Assembly (NCBI GenBank): GCA_029891345.1
Contig: CM057009.1
Location: 301,049,466-301,113,465, forward strand
DNA length: 64,000 nucleotides
Source of the DNA: Dryococelus australis
Taxonomy: Eukaryota; Arthropoda; Insecta; Phasmatodea; Phasmatidae
Direction of reading: 5' to 3'
Shown in pieces: positions 11,540 to 23,399 of this stretch. The position numbers and the translations under genes are program-made. How positions within the stretch are numbered: the first letter of the stretch is position 1; the number at the start of each line of letters is the position of its first letter. The notes beneath the pieces are model-generated. The model did not search any database. It was given only the letters and a program-made list of their open reading frames with translations, and was not told where the DNA came from.

Positions 11540-12240
11540 AGGGAGATACACACTGCAAGAAAATTCCCCAGATGCAGCACAATGCTGGCAACACTGTGCC
11601 ACGAGGTACTCAGAACACTGGAGAGTAGTGGACAGGGAAATACAAACCAAACCCCCAGGTAATTGCACAAGGTGGCATATTTACGTGCCCAAGGAAACAC
11701 GGGAACTTGTACTCCTATTTGTACATGATAGCTTGGAACATGTGCACCCAGAATCAGAACAGTCATGTAGGAACGTGTGAAAGTATTTTCATTGGCCAGG
11801 AGTTCAAGGGGACGTATGTTAACATGTGCAGAGTAATGTCATGAGCAACACTCGGAAGCCGCAGTGAACAGACGGTGATGCTCCACATCAACAGAGGCTT
11901 TTAACTGAACTGTTTAAAACCGTAGCGCTTGATATTATGAGTCCGTATCTGCACACCAAATACGGTGAAAGGTTTCTCATTGTCGCAATGGATATATTTA
12001 CCAGATGGACCGAGGCATTCCCAGTCTGTAATGTTCGCACGCACACGGTCGTTCAAGTCATGCAGACAATAATTTTTCCAAGATGGGGGCATCCCAAGTA
12101 CCTACTGACAGACATTGGTAAGGAGAAAGTGGAGAGATTACTGCACCAGACGGGGAACTGAACACCATACCATCCCTGCCTACCACCACATGGTAATAAC
12201 TAGAAGAATGAATTTGCCTCCGATTCATGTCAGGATGAAA
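11540..12240 (+). pseudogene. Integrase relic, N-terminal and core part, gypsy A
   Basis: The zinc-binding region and linker (WHIYVPKETRELV, about 11671; then HWPGVQGDV, about 11790) precede the core: ALDIMSPYL (first aspartate, about 11925), RWTEAFPV (12004) and LLTDIG (second aspartate, about 12105; usually SDNG). A short TPYHP follows a stop near 12160. The coding similarity then stops and resumes only at 13205, so the core is split by inserted DNA. Confidence 0.7.
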
Positions 12241-13204
12241 TATGCAAAAACACATAATCAATACTCTTAATACTCGTACAAATTATTATAATATGCGTAA
12301 CAGGGCCCACCAAGCCGCCACTTATGGGCAATAAACAACTTCCAGTTTCAACCAAGCGCAATGCACCATAGAAACCGATAACAACATCCTGTTATATGCA
12401 ACACACACACAACTGCAAACATGTTGGCCAACATTAACATTTGATCCACCAACTTAACAAACATAATTACTCCTATCGGATATGTTAAAGGCATCACATC
12501 GAGAGGAAAAGAGGGGGGAATGAATTTATCCCTTCTTGCATGTCTTTTGTCAATCTAATATTATTTATATATATTTCTGTGTACCATGTTGGATGTTTCC
12601 CTAAGGTAGCTCCATTTATTTTGCTATTAATTTTAGTAATAGGATTTTTCAAGGGTACAATTTTTGAGTGTCTAGTGTGATGTGCTTGATGTGTATTTAC
12701 ATCACTCCATATATTTAATACCATAAAACAAATGTTCAAATATTTCCCCTCAATACACCCCCCTTTATAATATAAAGGAAAGGATTATAAAAAGGAAGAA
12801 AATACCCAGCAGTACATTTCTTAATTACAAAACATTTATTTACAAAATAAAATAATAAATTTCACATAATCATGGATTGAAAACCAATTCCACATGACCA
12901 AGAATATGCATGTCGCCAATAGTAACAACTAATTCCCGATACACACAAATCTGATCACTAAGTTCCATCTTCATCTTCTAACGTGAATACATATACGCAT
13001 TACCGAAAACACTCATTACAGCAGTATTGTCCATTTTGCCCTCTTGAACTGGAAAAGTCTTCCAACAGATTATCCTATTTGGATCAATCTCACTAATATC
13101 CTTTGGTGCTGGCTCCTTCTCGACATGAGACCTTCTGAAGAAACACATTTCCAACAAACCACTGCCAGCTTTAGCAGCTATTCCTTGAAGACCAGTTAGG
13201 CATT
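12241..13204. other. Insert of about 1 kb splitting the gypsy A integrase
   Basis: Integrase similarity ends at about 12240 and resumes at 13205. The intervening AT-rich DNA has no recognisable gene. Its ends show no obvious inverted repeats or target duplication, so the type of insert is unknown. It may be a non-autonomous element or an old solo fragment. Confidence 0.45.
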
Positions 13205-13640
13205 AGGTTAGGAGAAGACCATACCAGATGAGCAGAGATGATTCCAGAGGTTTCATTTTGTTTGAAGAACAGAGTAAATGCTGCAACAGGGAAAACGCCC
13301 TCGAAAATGGAACAGTGTTGCGAACTACGTGCGACGGTGAGACTTGCCGAAACCTGCCAATACGACCTGAGGGGATTGTCGCGCATCAAATGCAAATCCT
13401 CGAAGAAGCAAGGGCAAACCAAGAGAGTTGTTGCAATGTTTGGGTACCAGAAAGCAGGAGGCCGCCCCCAGTCAGTTCCTGGTATGTATGTGTATGTAAT
13501 GGAAAACCCGGTATCGGCAGGAGCGAAGAACCTTTGTGAAGGACTCGCACCCAAGTAGATTGGGAAGGTCAGAACAACGGTCAAAATTGGAAATTCCACG
13601 TTTCTCGTGAAGCTGGGTCCAAGTTGAGTACTGAAACGTC
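13205..13640 (+). pseudogene. Integrase relic, C-terminal part, gypsy A
   Basis: Resumes integrase with GEDHTR, a TGA at the expected tryptophan, then AEMIPEVSF and NAATGKTPSK (the stretch around and after the third catalytic residue). It ends with the C-terminal chromatin-type barrel: VYVMENPVSAG, GLAPK, a stop in place of W, then IGKV and STFLV. Length and order fit Ty3/gypsy. Several stops and a frame change between overlapping open stretches (13228-13558) make it non-functional. Confidence 0.65.
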
Positions 13641-13789
13641 ACTGCGATGACCTGCATATACCCCACACACCTGCAGGAAACAGGGGCAAGGAGAAGCCAG
13701 AAAGCCCAGTACCTCATACGTTGCATACCAGGTAGTATGAAGGATGACAGGGGTAGCACCTGGAACAACATCAACACCAGTCTCGTGAA

Positions 13790-16385
13790 CACACACACAC
13801 TGGGAATTTAAACAATAACACTGGGAACACTTATTCATTTAGGGGTTTCACGCCATCAGTGCACTCCACACCAAACAGGGAGGGAGAAAGCGACAAAAGT
13901 GTAAACCCACAAGTGAGAAAAGAGAGTAGTAGCAAAACACCATTTCTGGTCTTTCCTGTGGAGGAAAGTAATAGTATCACGAATCAAAGCAGCTTCTGGG
14001 GTTTCACAAGTGTAAATGAGGAAAGATTACCAACATTGTACACGTAAATCACAACACAACCAGTGTCAGTGACGTAAGTTTAAGTTTTAAGGGGTTTCCC
14101 CAAAGCACCAATATCAATTGTTGTAACCAAAGTTAAAATGTTAATCGGAATACCACAAGTGTAAGTGTAACACCTTTTCAAAGTTTTTCAGCCCCCGCAG
14201 GGGATTGCCTAGTAGCGCAAGAGAGTTTCAAAGGGTTTGGGGAAATTAGTAGTCACATGTCAACAAGCAATAGCTTAGCGCTCACAAGAGGCGAGATGTG
14301 TCTCCACTGTGGCCCCACAACATGGTTCTAGCCTACACCTCCACTCCCTGCAAACGCCGCAGAATCTGGAGACGCCCGAGGCCATGCTTCTTATGTCCTC
14401 AACCAGTGGTCCCGGTTCATAGCCGGGCAAAGTTGAGTTGCTCACACAGTCTTGGCCTTCAAGGAAGGGATTGTTTGATGCCGGCTAACAGCCAGCTGCG
14501 TTTAGACCATGATGGCGCTCACCGCTCATGTGACATCTGGCCATGCACGTGCGCAAGGAGGCCGTAACTTGAAGGCTCCAATAACGGAATATTTATTTGA
14601 AGTGTAAAAATTATGTTTCTTGTTTATTTTCCAGGTTTTCAAGTGTCTAAATGTTAAAAATGTATGTTTGATATTATTGCAAAATGTTTGGTTATGAATT
14701 CAAAATGTTCGCAGCACGAAGACTAAGAACATTAATATTCCGGCATGAACGCCGTCTTAAAAGACATTTAATGAATACAGAAAATTCACAATTGAAATCT
14801 AAGAAGTAAATCAATATCTAAATTATTTGTTGTCATTTATTTTTCAACTATAAAAGTTTTACTCCACGTGCATAGCACTTCCACTTGTGTGAACCCCGTA
14901 GGCAACAATGGTAGGTCCCAGCTACCCCTGCCTTTGGGCACTCCATTGAGGAGTTCTGGCGATTTAAGACGCTTTCACATATGCACTACACACTTTTGCA
15001 GTAATGTAAATTACAGTAGTTTTAACTGTAGTATACCGGTTAGCCTTTGGTATTCGTACGTTTTGCCAGACATTCCCTAGCATTAAGCTTCTGCTTAACT
15101 TAGTCATTTGTGCCCTTGTAACTTTTCCAATATAAACGAGTAGAAGGAGGAGAAAGATGTCGGAGAGGTGCGGCCCGTGCATCTTTAAATCAGGCGACAT
15201 CCGCCAATGTTAAATGTATTTCAGTGTGATTTTTGTACAATTGCTGCGTACACTTTTAAGGGTTTTATTTACATGTATGTATTTTTCATGTTTAATTGTT
15301 TTATGGCCACATCAATTGTGAACACGTGGTTAACCGCCGCCAAGTCAGTGTGTGCGCCATCCATGCATTTTGAGGGTTTATTTGCGTAATATAATGTGCG
15401 CCGTAATTTATTTCAGGCATCTGTGTAATTATTCATTCAGGTACCATGCATTTTTCATGTAATTCTGCTTTATATATATATATGACCATGTGGTTTATTC
15501 CAAGTTTGATTTCCCGCCATCAGGCGTGCTAAAAGACAATAAATGTCTCAATCTACAGGGGAATATTTTTTGCAGCAGTAATAACCATTTGTCTGCCCAG
15601 AATTTGCAGTTTCTATGGAGAAATATTGAAATTTCATCTGCAACAAATGATCCGCTATATATCTTATCCAGCGGAAGCCACGCCATCTAAACTTGCATTC
15701 ATGCATCTGCATGTTTATTGTGACGAACCATGTGGTGTCCCATATTATTTCATGTGTATTTGTGCCATTTATGTAAATAGTACTGTGATATTATTTCCGT
15801 CCTAGCCGGCTATGAGTATATGCCGTCACCACATTAACCACGTGCGGCAAGATGAGCTCCGACGAGTCTGCGTTAAGAATGCTAAATAATCACACTTCTT
15901 TGTTAATTTCATCATTCTCTGCACCCTGTCTTCAGGAAAAATGGGCTGTCCACCCTAACGGCTGTCAACCTCTGTCCTTGTGAAGATTGTGTCCTCTGAA
16001 TGCACAGTGAAGTCATCCATCTAGGAGTGCACTAGAGTAATTGCGGGCTAGGGAGCACCCAAATGGAGTTAGCTAGAGAAGTCCGAGTTCATGCATTCAG
16101 TTAACCTTGGCACTATCGTGTATGAGTGACAGAATAAAAAGCATATATCACACTTCTTAAAGTCTTTCCTTTGAGGTTACAGCAACCTCTCGCCATATTT
16201 CAGTGATACAAGTTTAGTAAAGATGTTTAGTAATGAAAAGTGTTTTATAAGTACGCTTGGGTGAGACACACACAAAACCCACATCATCCGTGAGAACCAT
16301 GAGGCTCAACAGTGCAGTGACTGGGAAACACCGCTGGTGCCCATCTACCGTAAGTTTATTGTGTCACCATTTGTCTCGTGTCTCA
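13790..16385 (+). repeat. Terminal block A1 of gypsy A (3' internal part plus LTR)
   Basis: Homologous over its length to 16580-19209 with about 2.8 kb offset and roughly 25-35% divergence. Shared landmarks are aaggggtttcccc (14090 and 16858), ggcatgaacgcc (14742 and 17526), an AATAAA signal (16133-16138 and 18939-18944) and the end tgtctca (16385 and 19209). It follows the integrase C-terminus, so it holds the 3' LTR. Where internal sequence ends and the LTR begins cannot be fixed. The part from 15399 has a near-identical copy at 49858-50843. Confidence 0.6.
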
Positions 16386-16580
16386 CCCGATGGCGTCAGT
16401 GGTATCTCACCAAATGGCCATGAGTGCTGTGGTCGTAAAACATATTAACATTACAAAAACCCTCAAACCTACGTATAGCCCGACCATTTGTAGGGAAGAG
16501 TGGCAAGGATACGACGTTACGCCCAGTACCGCACCAGGTACGGAGTATTTCACCAGGGAGTACACTGGGAAGTGTTAACT
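16386..16580 (+). other. Residual internal region between two gypsy A terminal blocks
   Basis: Immediately after the LTR end tgtctca comes cccga and then tggcgtcagtgg, the position of a primer-binding site and leader. Homology to the next terminal block begins about 200 bases later. It reads as a second gypsy A element reduced by internal deletion, sharing its left LTR with the first. The same arrangement is present at 50844-51038, so it predates the duplication. Confidence 0.5.
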
Positions 16581-19209
16581 CCGACAATGAACAGAACAAC
16601 AATGCTAACACGGGAATACCCAGCCAAAGTAATGAAGTGTCATTTAAGGGTTTGCACAGACTGAACACTAAAAACCTAGTAGTGAGGAGGTGGAAATAAG
16701 TATTACCACAACAACATTTATGGGTTTTTCTGTTATTTCCTGAAACAACACAAGGATTCAGAGTGAATTTAAGGTGTTTCCAAGTGTACACAAAGAAAGT
16801 GGTAAAATAAGTGTACACATAAATGTCAACACTACCAGTGCCAATGAGTTGAGTTTTAAGGGGTTTCCCCAGGGCACAGCTTGATTTTTGGTTATAACCA
16901 AAGTGTAAATGTAAATTTGGATGCCATGAGTGAAGGCAAGAAGCCCTTCAGAGGCTTTCCAGTTCCTACAGGGGGGAGTATATTAGGGCAAGAGAGTTTG
17001 AAAGGTTTTGTGGAGAATAGAAGTGCGGTGAATGTGACATCGAGTGTCAACAATCGCAACACAGCACTCGCAAGAGGCGAGCAGACTCACCACCAAGTAC
17101 CCATATTGTTGTTCTTGCTTACACCCCCACCACCTGCAAACACTGAAGAAACTGACGACCTCAGAGGTCATGTTTTCTTTGCCCTCAACCGGCAACCAGC
17201 CGGGCAGAGCCCACCAGAGCAATGTTGCATTGTTCGCACCATCTTGGCCTTCGAGGGAGGTTCGTTTGACGCCAGCTACCAGCCAGCTGCGCTAGAGCCC
17301 ATGATGGCGCTCACCACGCACGTGTCACATGTCCTACAAGTGTGCAAAGAGGACAATATTTTGAACTTTCACATAAATACTATTTTTCACAGTGTAAAAT
17401 GTGTTTTGTTTATGTATTTGCAGGGTTTAATATGTCTTAAAATGTTTTAAAGTGTTTGTTATTATTTTAAAGTTGATTGGTTATGATATTCAAAACGCCA
17501 GTGGCACCAAGATTAATAACACTTATATTCTGGCGTGAACGCCATCATAAAGAGTCACTGAAATAATATGAAAAATTCTCAGGCAAACAATAAAATGTAA
17601 AAATGTATTTCATTTAATTTGTGCCATTATAATTTCAATAATAAACTATTTGACTCGGCCTGCACAGCACTTCCACTTAAGTGAACCTCATAAATGGCCA
17701 TGGTAGGTCCATGCGATGCTTGCCTATGAACAGTCTGTGGAGGAGAGCTGAGGAGGTAAGTCACGGTCACGTACGCACTACAACTTTTGTTCACTGATAT
17801 AGATTTCCATAGTCAATTTAGATTACCAGTCAACATTTGCTTGCGTACGTTTGCCAGACATTTTCCCCAGCATCATTCTTCTGCTTAACTAATTTATTTT
17901 TCCCTTGCAGCATTTTTAACTTCATCGAGGAGAAGGAGGTGAAAGCTGTAGGAGAGGTCACGCGACCTGCACCACTTGAATCAGGCGCCATCCGCCTATG
18001 TTAGTGGCGTTTCATTGTAATTTCTGCATTATTGCTAAGTGCAATTTTAAGGGCTTTGTTTTCTTGTATATATTTGATAGTATTTTGCATGTTTGAAAAT
18101 TTTACGGCAACATCATTTATCACCACGTGGCTAAACTATGCCAAGTATATGTCTTCGCTTCAATTGCATTTCGAGTGGTTATTTATGTAATATCATATGT
18201 ACAATATTATATTTAGGGTTCTATGTTCAATTTTTGTCAGGGTTCTGTGTAATTTTCACGTAAATTAATGCTTTTGTGTTTGACGACGCGGTCACTTTCA
18301 TGTTTGATTTTTATGCCATCATGCAAGTTACACGCCTGCCATCACTTATGTCATCAAGAGAATAATTTTCTCACTCAGAAAAATATTTTGTCCGAATTTA
18401 ATTTTCTGTTTTCACAATGAAATATTGCAATTCCACCTGCACCACGTGGTCCGCTGCGAATTTCATCCAGCGCCATCCGCGCCATTTGAACTTGTTTTCA
18501 CATACGTATGTGTTTATTGTGACTACCCATCTCGTGCCCCATCTTGTTTCATGTATCTTTAGAGGGTTTATGTAATTTTGTAATTTGTGTAAGGTGCAAT
18601 TACCCCTGTCCTATCCAGCTATGTGTATAAGCCGTCACCACACTACCCACGTGCTGGAGAGCGAGCCCTGACGAGTGTGCGTTAGTGATGCCAAGTAGTC
18701 ACGCGTGTTAATATGTTTCATCAAGTGTTTTCATTTGTAATTCACAGTGTCATGTCTTCAGGGAAAAACTGTCAGTCCACCCTAGCATCAGTCGGCCCTC
18801 TTCCCTTGTGAAGGTGAGATCATCCAATTAGGCATACGCTAGATTAATTGCGGGCTGGAGAGCACCCAAGGGGAATTGGCTAGTCATGACCAAGATAATC
18901 ATAATTTCATAGGCACATTGATGTGTATGCATAGTAACAATAAATGCAAGTCTACAGTGAACTTAACTCTTTTATTCAGTAGTGCCAGTGTCTTAGCCAT
19001 ATCTTTCTTATTAAGTGCTTATTTTCAAAGTGATGTTTAGTAAAAGTTAAGTATTGTCTACGAGTTTGTAAGTACGCACAGGTGGGACGGACACACAGAA
19101 CCCACAGCATCATTGAAAACCCTCAGTCTCAATAGTGCGGTGATTGGGAAGCAATGCTGGCAACCACATTACCAGTAAGTATTTGTGTCACCGTTCATCT
19201 CATGTCTCA
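16580..19209 (+). repeat. Terminal block A2 of gypsy A
   Basis: Second copy of the terminal block (see A1), matched in the right unit by 51040-53667. It carries a polyadenylation signal at 18939-18944 and ends at tgtctca. After 19209 the sequence becomes unrelated to A1 flanks and is taken as host DNA. It contains an open frame of 189 codons (16881-17450, +) of unknown nature, reported separately. Confidence 0.6.
16881..17450 (+). CDS. Open frame of 189 codons inside terminal block A2, unknown
   Basis: Longest uninterrupted frame in the window. It is not similar to gag, pol or env families I know. The composition is mixed, with a proline-rich run (TPPPPANTEE) and no clear membrane segment. 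In the right unit the same frame is split by a single added base (51341-51607, then 51504-51899), and in block A1 it is not open. That makes a real protein unlikely; it may be a chance frame in a GC-richer part of the LTR or a decayed accessory frame of gypsy A. Confidence 0.2.
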   Translation: MIFGYNQSVNVNLDAMSEGKKPFRGFPVPTGGSILGQESLKGFVENRSAVNVTSSVNNRNTALARGEQTHHQVPILLFLLTPPPPANTEETDDLRGHVFFALNRQPAGQSPPEQCCIVRTILAFEGGSFDASYQPAALEPMMALTTHVSHVLQVCKEDNILNFHINTIFHSVKCVLFMYLQGLICLKMF

Positions 19210-19741
19210 CTTGACGGCATCAAGGTTCTTTACTGAATTGAAACCCATCATATTTCATGGTTATATTATTAGGATGCTGAATTTTTAATAGATCTACCCT
19301 ACACTTTGTCAAATTATGTATTAATTTATTAAGGAACCCCTCTGTGTGATTAAGTAATCAAAAGTCACATCCTTGTTTATTTCCTTGAACAGAACCCTGA
19401 AAAATAAAAATATATTACAATGCAACATAAAATTTAAAACACTGATTTTAATGATATTTATACTAAAACAATTCATCCAAAAGTTTTATTTTGAACACTT
19501 TTGCATCTTTATTACAGCAAATAATCATGTAACTGTGTAGCGAGTGAAAGTTCAAGCAAATGGACCCACCTGAAGCATAAACATCATATATCATTCTATA
19601 TGTTTACAAGCAGATATTGTTTATGTTGATAGTAGGCATAAAATAACCATATTTTTGTGTATTAATTTTTGTGAGTGAGGAAAAATAGTTTTTTTATTTG
19701 TTTACAGAATGTAATAGTAGGCTTTTATTATGTCTTTTCAG
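19210..19741. other. Probable host intron sequence
   Basis: AT-rich, no coding signal; duplicated at 53668-54193. It ends in a pyrimidine-rich tract and acceptor (tatgtcttttcag) at 19730-19741. Confidence 0.4.
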
Positions 19742-19819
19742 CTCCTGTATTACCTCGTGAAATTGAAGTTGTAACATTATCTACAGATAGTGCAGGCAAC
19801 GGTTCTGAGAATGAAGAAG
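19742..19819 (+). CDS. Candidate host-gene exon, 78 bp, phase 1-1 (left copy)
   Basis: Flanked by a strong acceptor (tgtcttttcag) and a donor (AAG then gtaaac). Read in phase 1 it is open for 26 codons: an acidic, serine-rich segment containing EIEVVTLSTDS and SENEE. It ends with one base of a glycine codon that the exon at 32782 completes in frame. A near-identical exon lies at 54194-54271. Low complexity and acidic character suggest a disordered linker of a larger nuclear or regulatory protein, but I do not recognise the gene. The alternative is an exon-like chance match. Confidence 0.5.
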
Positions 19820-21041
19820 GTAAACAGTTTTCACCCTATTTTAAATACTAGAAAATATAGGTAAGAGTTGGTAAATTAATTCCATTTTTCAGTACATTAG
19901 TGATTAATCCTTTCCATCTTGGACTTTGCAATTTTCTTACTATGCCTTGTGTTTCAGAGGTTGAATGAAAACTTTTGATATGACAGAACACAGATAACAG
20001 TTTACCAAAAATTCTGAATTTGTTTCATTTTCACTGCCTTCATTACTTTCTAACAGACAACAGCTAGAATAGAAAAGTGATTATCTTATGTGAAGGACTA
20101 TAGTGGTGTTAGCAGGAAGAGGAAACCTATAATATAGATTTATGTAAGTGTGCCAAACTATATCCTATGCCTTGTCAGCCCTCAAAATGTTAATCACATT
20201 CTATACTGCTGAGTTATGGACAAAAACTATAAATCCAAGATGATAGGGATTAATCACCCTTAAATATATTTTAAATTAATATACCAACATACTAATAATG
20301 TGCATTTATATGCTTAAGTTACAGTAGTGTTCGTATCCACGTATTCATACTTAAAATTTATAATAATGTTTTAAAAAAATACAAAATTAACTATATACAG
20401 GTTAACAGCTTGACAGTAGAAGTATGTTTGTTGCTATTACCTTATACTACCTGATATGATACCAGATTATATTGAAGATTCTGAAAAGAGTGATTTTAAT
20501 CAAATATAACAGTTTTTGTTACCTGATAAAATAGTAATTTTAATGTCCACATATCTCACGTATAATTTTAATTTTAGAAGAGTAAAAAAGACAAGCGGAA
20601 AGCTTTTGTATTGTAATGTTTTAGGGATATAATTAGAAAAAATTATATTGGGAAAAATATTAGGTATACTATATAAAAATGTTTTAGGAAAGTCTTAGAA
20701 ATTGTAACACTTTTAACATAAAATCATTTCCACAGTTATTTCATGCTTTTGCCTATGTGTACCGAATTAGCTAGAGTTATCTGTTAGCTGGTAGAAAACA
20801 ATTATTCATTAAAATTATTTAACATGCACAATTGAATCAGCCAATATGAAAAAAGCCACTAATTCATTACAGACAAACGTTCATGAGGACTATTTTCCTC
20901 TCCTTGTATTATGTGGACAATTACTGAATGAAGTCATGTATGATTATATACTTTTGAAGAATGATGTAAGGGATGCTATCCATAAATACAGTATCTCACA
21001 TTTTTGTTAATACACAGCAACCCGCCATTATAATTTTTTTT

Positions 21042-21095
<54 letters not shown>

Positions 21096-21555
21096 ACTAG
21101 AAAGAGTAAAATATATCAGTCTAGTGCACAATATATTTATTTTCAAATGCAGTCCCTGAAACAAAAAATAAAATGCATTTATAACCCCAAACACTGAAAC
21201 ATTTATAGTCGATTGATAAACTTGATTCTAGCAAAAATTGTGAGATGTGTGGCACATAGTTTAGTTATTCATGTTCTGCATACAACTGGCATAGTCTGAA
21301 GAAAATAGGTGAGGGTAAGGAACTTGGTTCCAAGCTAAAAGAGACATTTTTAAATTTAGCCCTTAAGGTTTCTCCTTAAGAAAAAAAAAAACTAATCATG
21401 AATAAGAGTTGTGCAACAGTTCAGTCCGTGAAAATATATTTATATGTTATTGAAATGTTTTAAAAGTACCAAGAAAACCTAAACAGAAATGTCTGAGTCT
21501 CAAGGAATAACAATTAATTTTGCAGCGAATAAAATCCAGTGCTCTTACAAATACT
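19820..21555. other. Probable intron, AT-rich, with a (TA)n tract
   Basis: No gene seen. It contains a T run at 21036-21046 and a TA microsatellite of about 21 repeats at 21049-21091. The right copy has neither the long TA tract nor its length, as expected for a fast-evolving repeat. Confidence 0.5.
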
Positions 21556-21559
21556 CCTA

Positions 21560-22020
21560 AACTATAGGCCAAAATGGAATTTGCTATGGGTAACAAAGTG
21601 TTCTGAGACAGTTTGCGAGGTGTTGCATAGCCATGGCAATAATGGAATGGTAGCTAGCAAAGAACAGGCCCTTCACCAGCAAGAAGAACACAGTTGCAAA
21701 GCGGCTCTTTAGTAAACAGCATCTAATAAAGAATCAGAAGTTTTGGAACAAGCTGATCTGGTCAAATGAGACTAATGTCAACGTTTCTGGCTCAGGTTGT
21801 GCCCACAGAGCACTGATAATATCTTAAATGGCTAACTTTGTTATCAATTCACTTCCCGCAGCTATTCATAGGGAAGGTTCAGTTATGTTTTGGGAGCATA
21901 TGTCTGCAAAAGGGTTGGGAATATCCAATGTGTTGATGATACAGTGGACAAGTTTGTGTAAACTGGCATTCCTATTGACAAATTCTAAGCAAATAGCAGA
22001 AATAGTAGGAATGATATATA
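21560..22020 (+). pseudogene. Second Tc1-like transposase relic (left copy)
   Basis: Plus-strand similarity to the Tc1 catalytic domain. KFWNKLIWSNE (about 21740) stands for the usual fW..vlWSDE, with the catalytic aspartate changed to asparagine. About 150 bases on, REGSVMFWEHMSAKGLG matches the GGSVMVWGCMSAxG box. Stops and frameshifts are frequent. It is unrelated to the minus-strand Tc1 element at 1066 by position and strand. Duplicated at 56000-56435. Confidence 0.65.
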
Positions 22021-23399
22021 ATAAAAGCCAGATATAATGCGACTGTTGGGGGCAACTCAGACCCGCATTATAGTTTTTCCATGCAATTCTGGGAGTGACG
22101 GAGCATAGTAAAATAAAACCTTCCAGTGTTTAATTAGGTGTGACATTTAGTGTTAAACAAGGCACAAGTGTTGATATTTACAGCAGTGCCGTAACTCGTG
22201 AAACGTTTAGCCCCTTTTTCTGGAATTTTTTTTTCTTATCTGCATCACTGAACTTGACAGCACCCGTGGGACGGAAACAGAAGATAGGAAATGTGGCATG
22301 ATGAAGGGAAGCACCAACATTCAAGCAAAAACTGCTCAAAAACACGCCCCTTTCCAGGCAAAGGATGTACTTTATACCACCAAGGGCTGTGTGTTCGCTG
22401 CGTGTATTTGTTTGTTGGGGGGGTAGGGTAGGTGAGTGTCACAAGTTCTCCCCCTAGATTAAGTGTACGTGAGATGGATAAAGAAGCTCCCGGCCAAATG
22501 AAACTAAGTACTGCAGTGCAGATAGGATCTTTCACTGTTTCACATGTTGTGCAATATGTCGTTTTCTTGTGTGACCACAGAAAACCTTAAGAGGTTCATT
22601 ATCTACGGGAAGACTGCACTGCAGTCACAAAGTCCATGATCGCTTGCGTATAGAGGCTAGGATGTCACCTGGTGCACGTGCCTGAATCGCCCTTAGCCTT
22701 TCCACGCTTCTTGGACTTGGACACCCAAAATACCTCCACCCAGGCAGCCATCTTAATCTAGTAACTCGCACTACAAGCCAGTGTGATACTGAATATGCCA
22801 CAGAGGTCCGCATTCCTTTTACGACAGTATTCCAGCAGCTTTCCAATTATTTTTTTAATGCTTTGGCATCAAATATTTGTGTTAGTTGCTTAAATTGTAA
22901 CACAATATAATGCACAAATGTTTAATGTTAACTTGTAAACACCAGTAAATGTGCTACAGCAGGACACATGCAAGTCTAATATTTGGGTAGGAATGCAGTT
23001 GGGACTTCCCCTATATTGATCCAGCACCATGATAAGATGGAAAAGAAACTGGTCTGCTACAATAACCATTTTTTTGGCCTGTTTACAACTGAACAGCTAA
23101 ATAGGTATAATATGTTCACATAAAAAAAACACCACTAGGAATTCTTTGCTGATAAATTAAAAACAATGCAATAGCTGCTTTACACCTTGTAATATTAAAA
23201 CATAACCAAAATCACTGGAGAATCATTATGATCTCTACAAAAATTAACTTACTTTATATTATTTCTTCATGTAAAGTTAACAACATACTATTTATACCCA
23301 AGTTTTCAGTCAATTTAAATATTATAAACCTTAGCATATCAGAATGAAGTTACATAACAATCATTAAAATCTATTCATCTTTTGTTTTAAAAAAAAGTC
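22021..23399. other. No gene recognised; contains a duplication junction
   Basis: 22021-22690 is shared with the right unit, apart from a 575-bp stretch present only there (56994-57568). After 22690 the sequence is unique to the left unit until 24330. No coding region is supported. The first part shares a G-run and a polypyrimidine stretch with 56820-56880. Confidence 0.4.

Noticed and set aside
21049..21091. TA repeat as a possible hairpin or regulatory site
   Set aside because: Simple microsatellite, absent in the duplicate copy.
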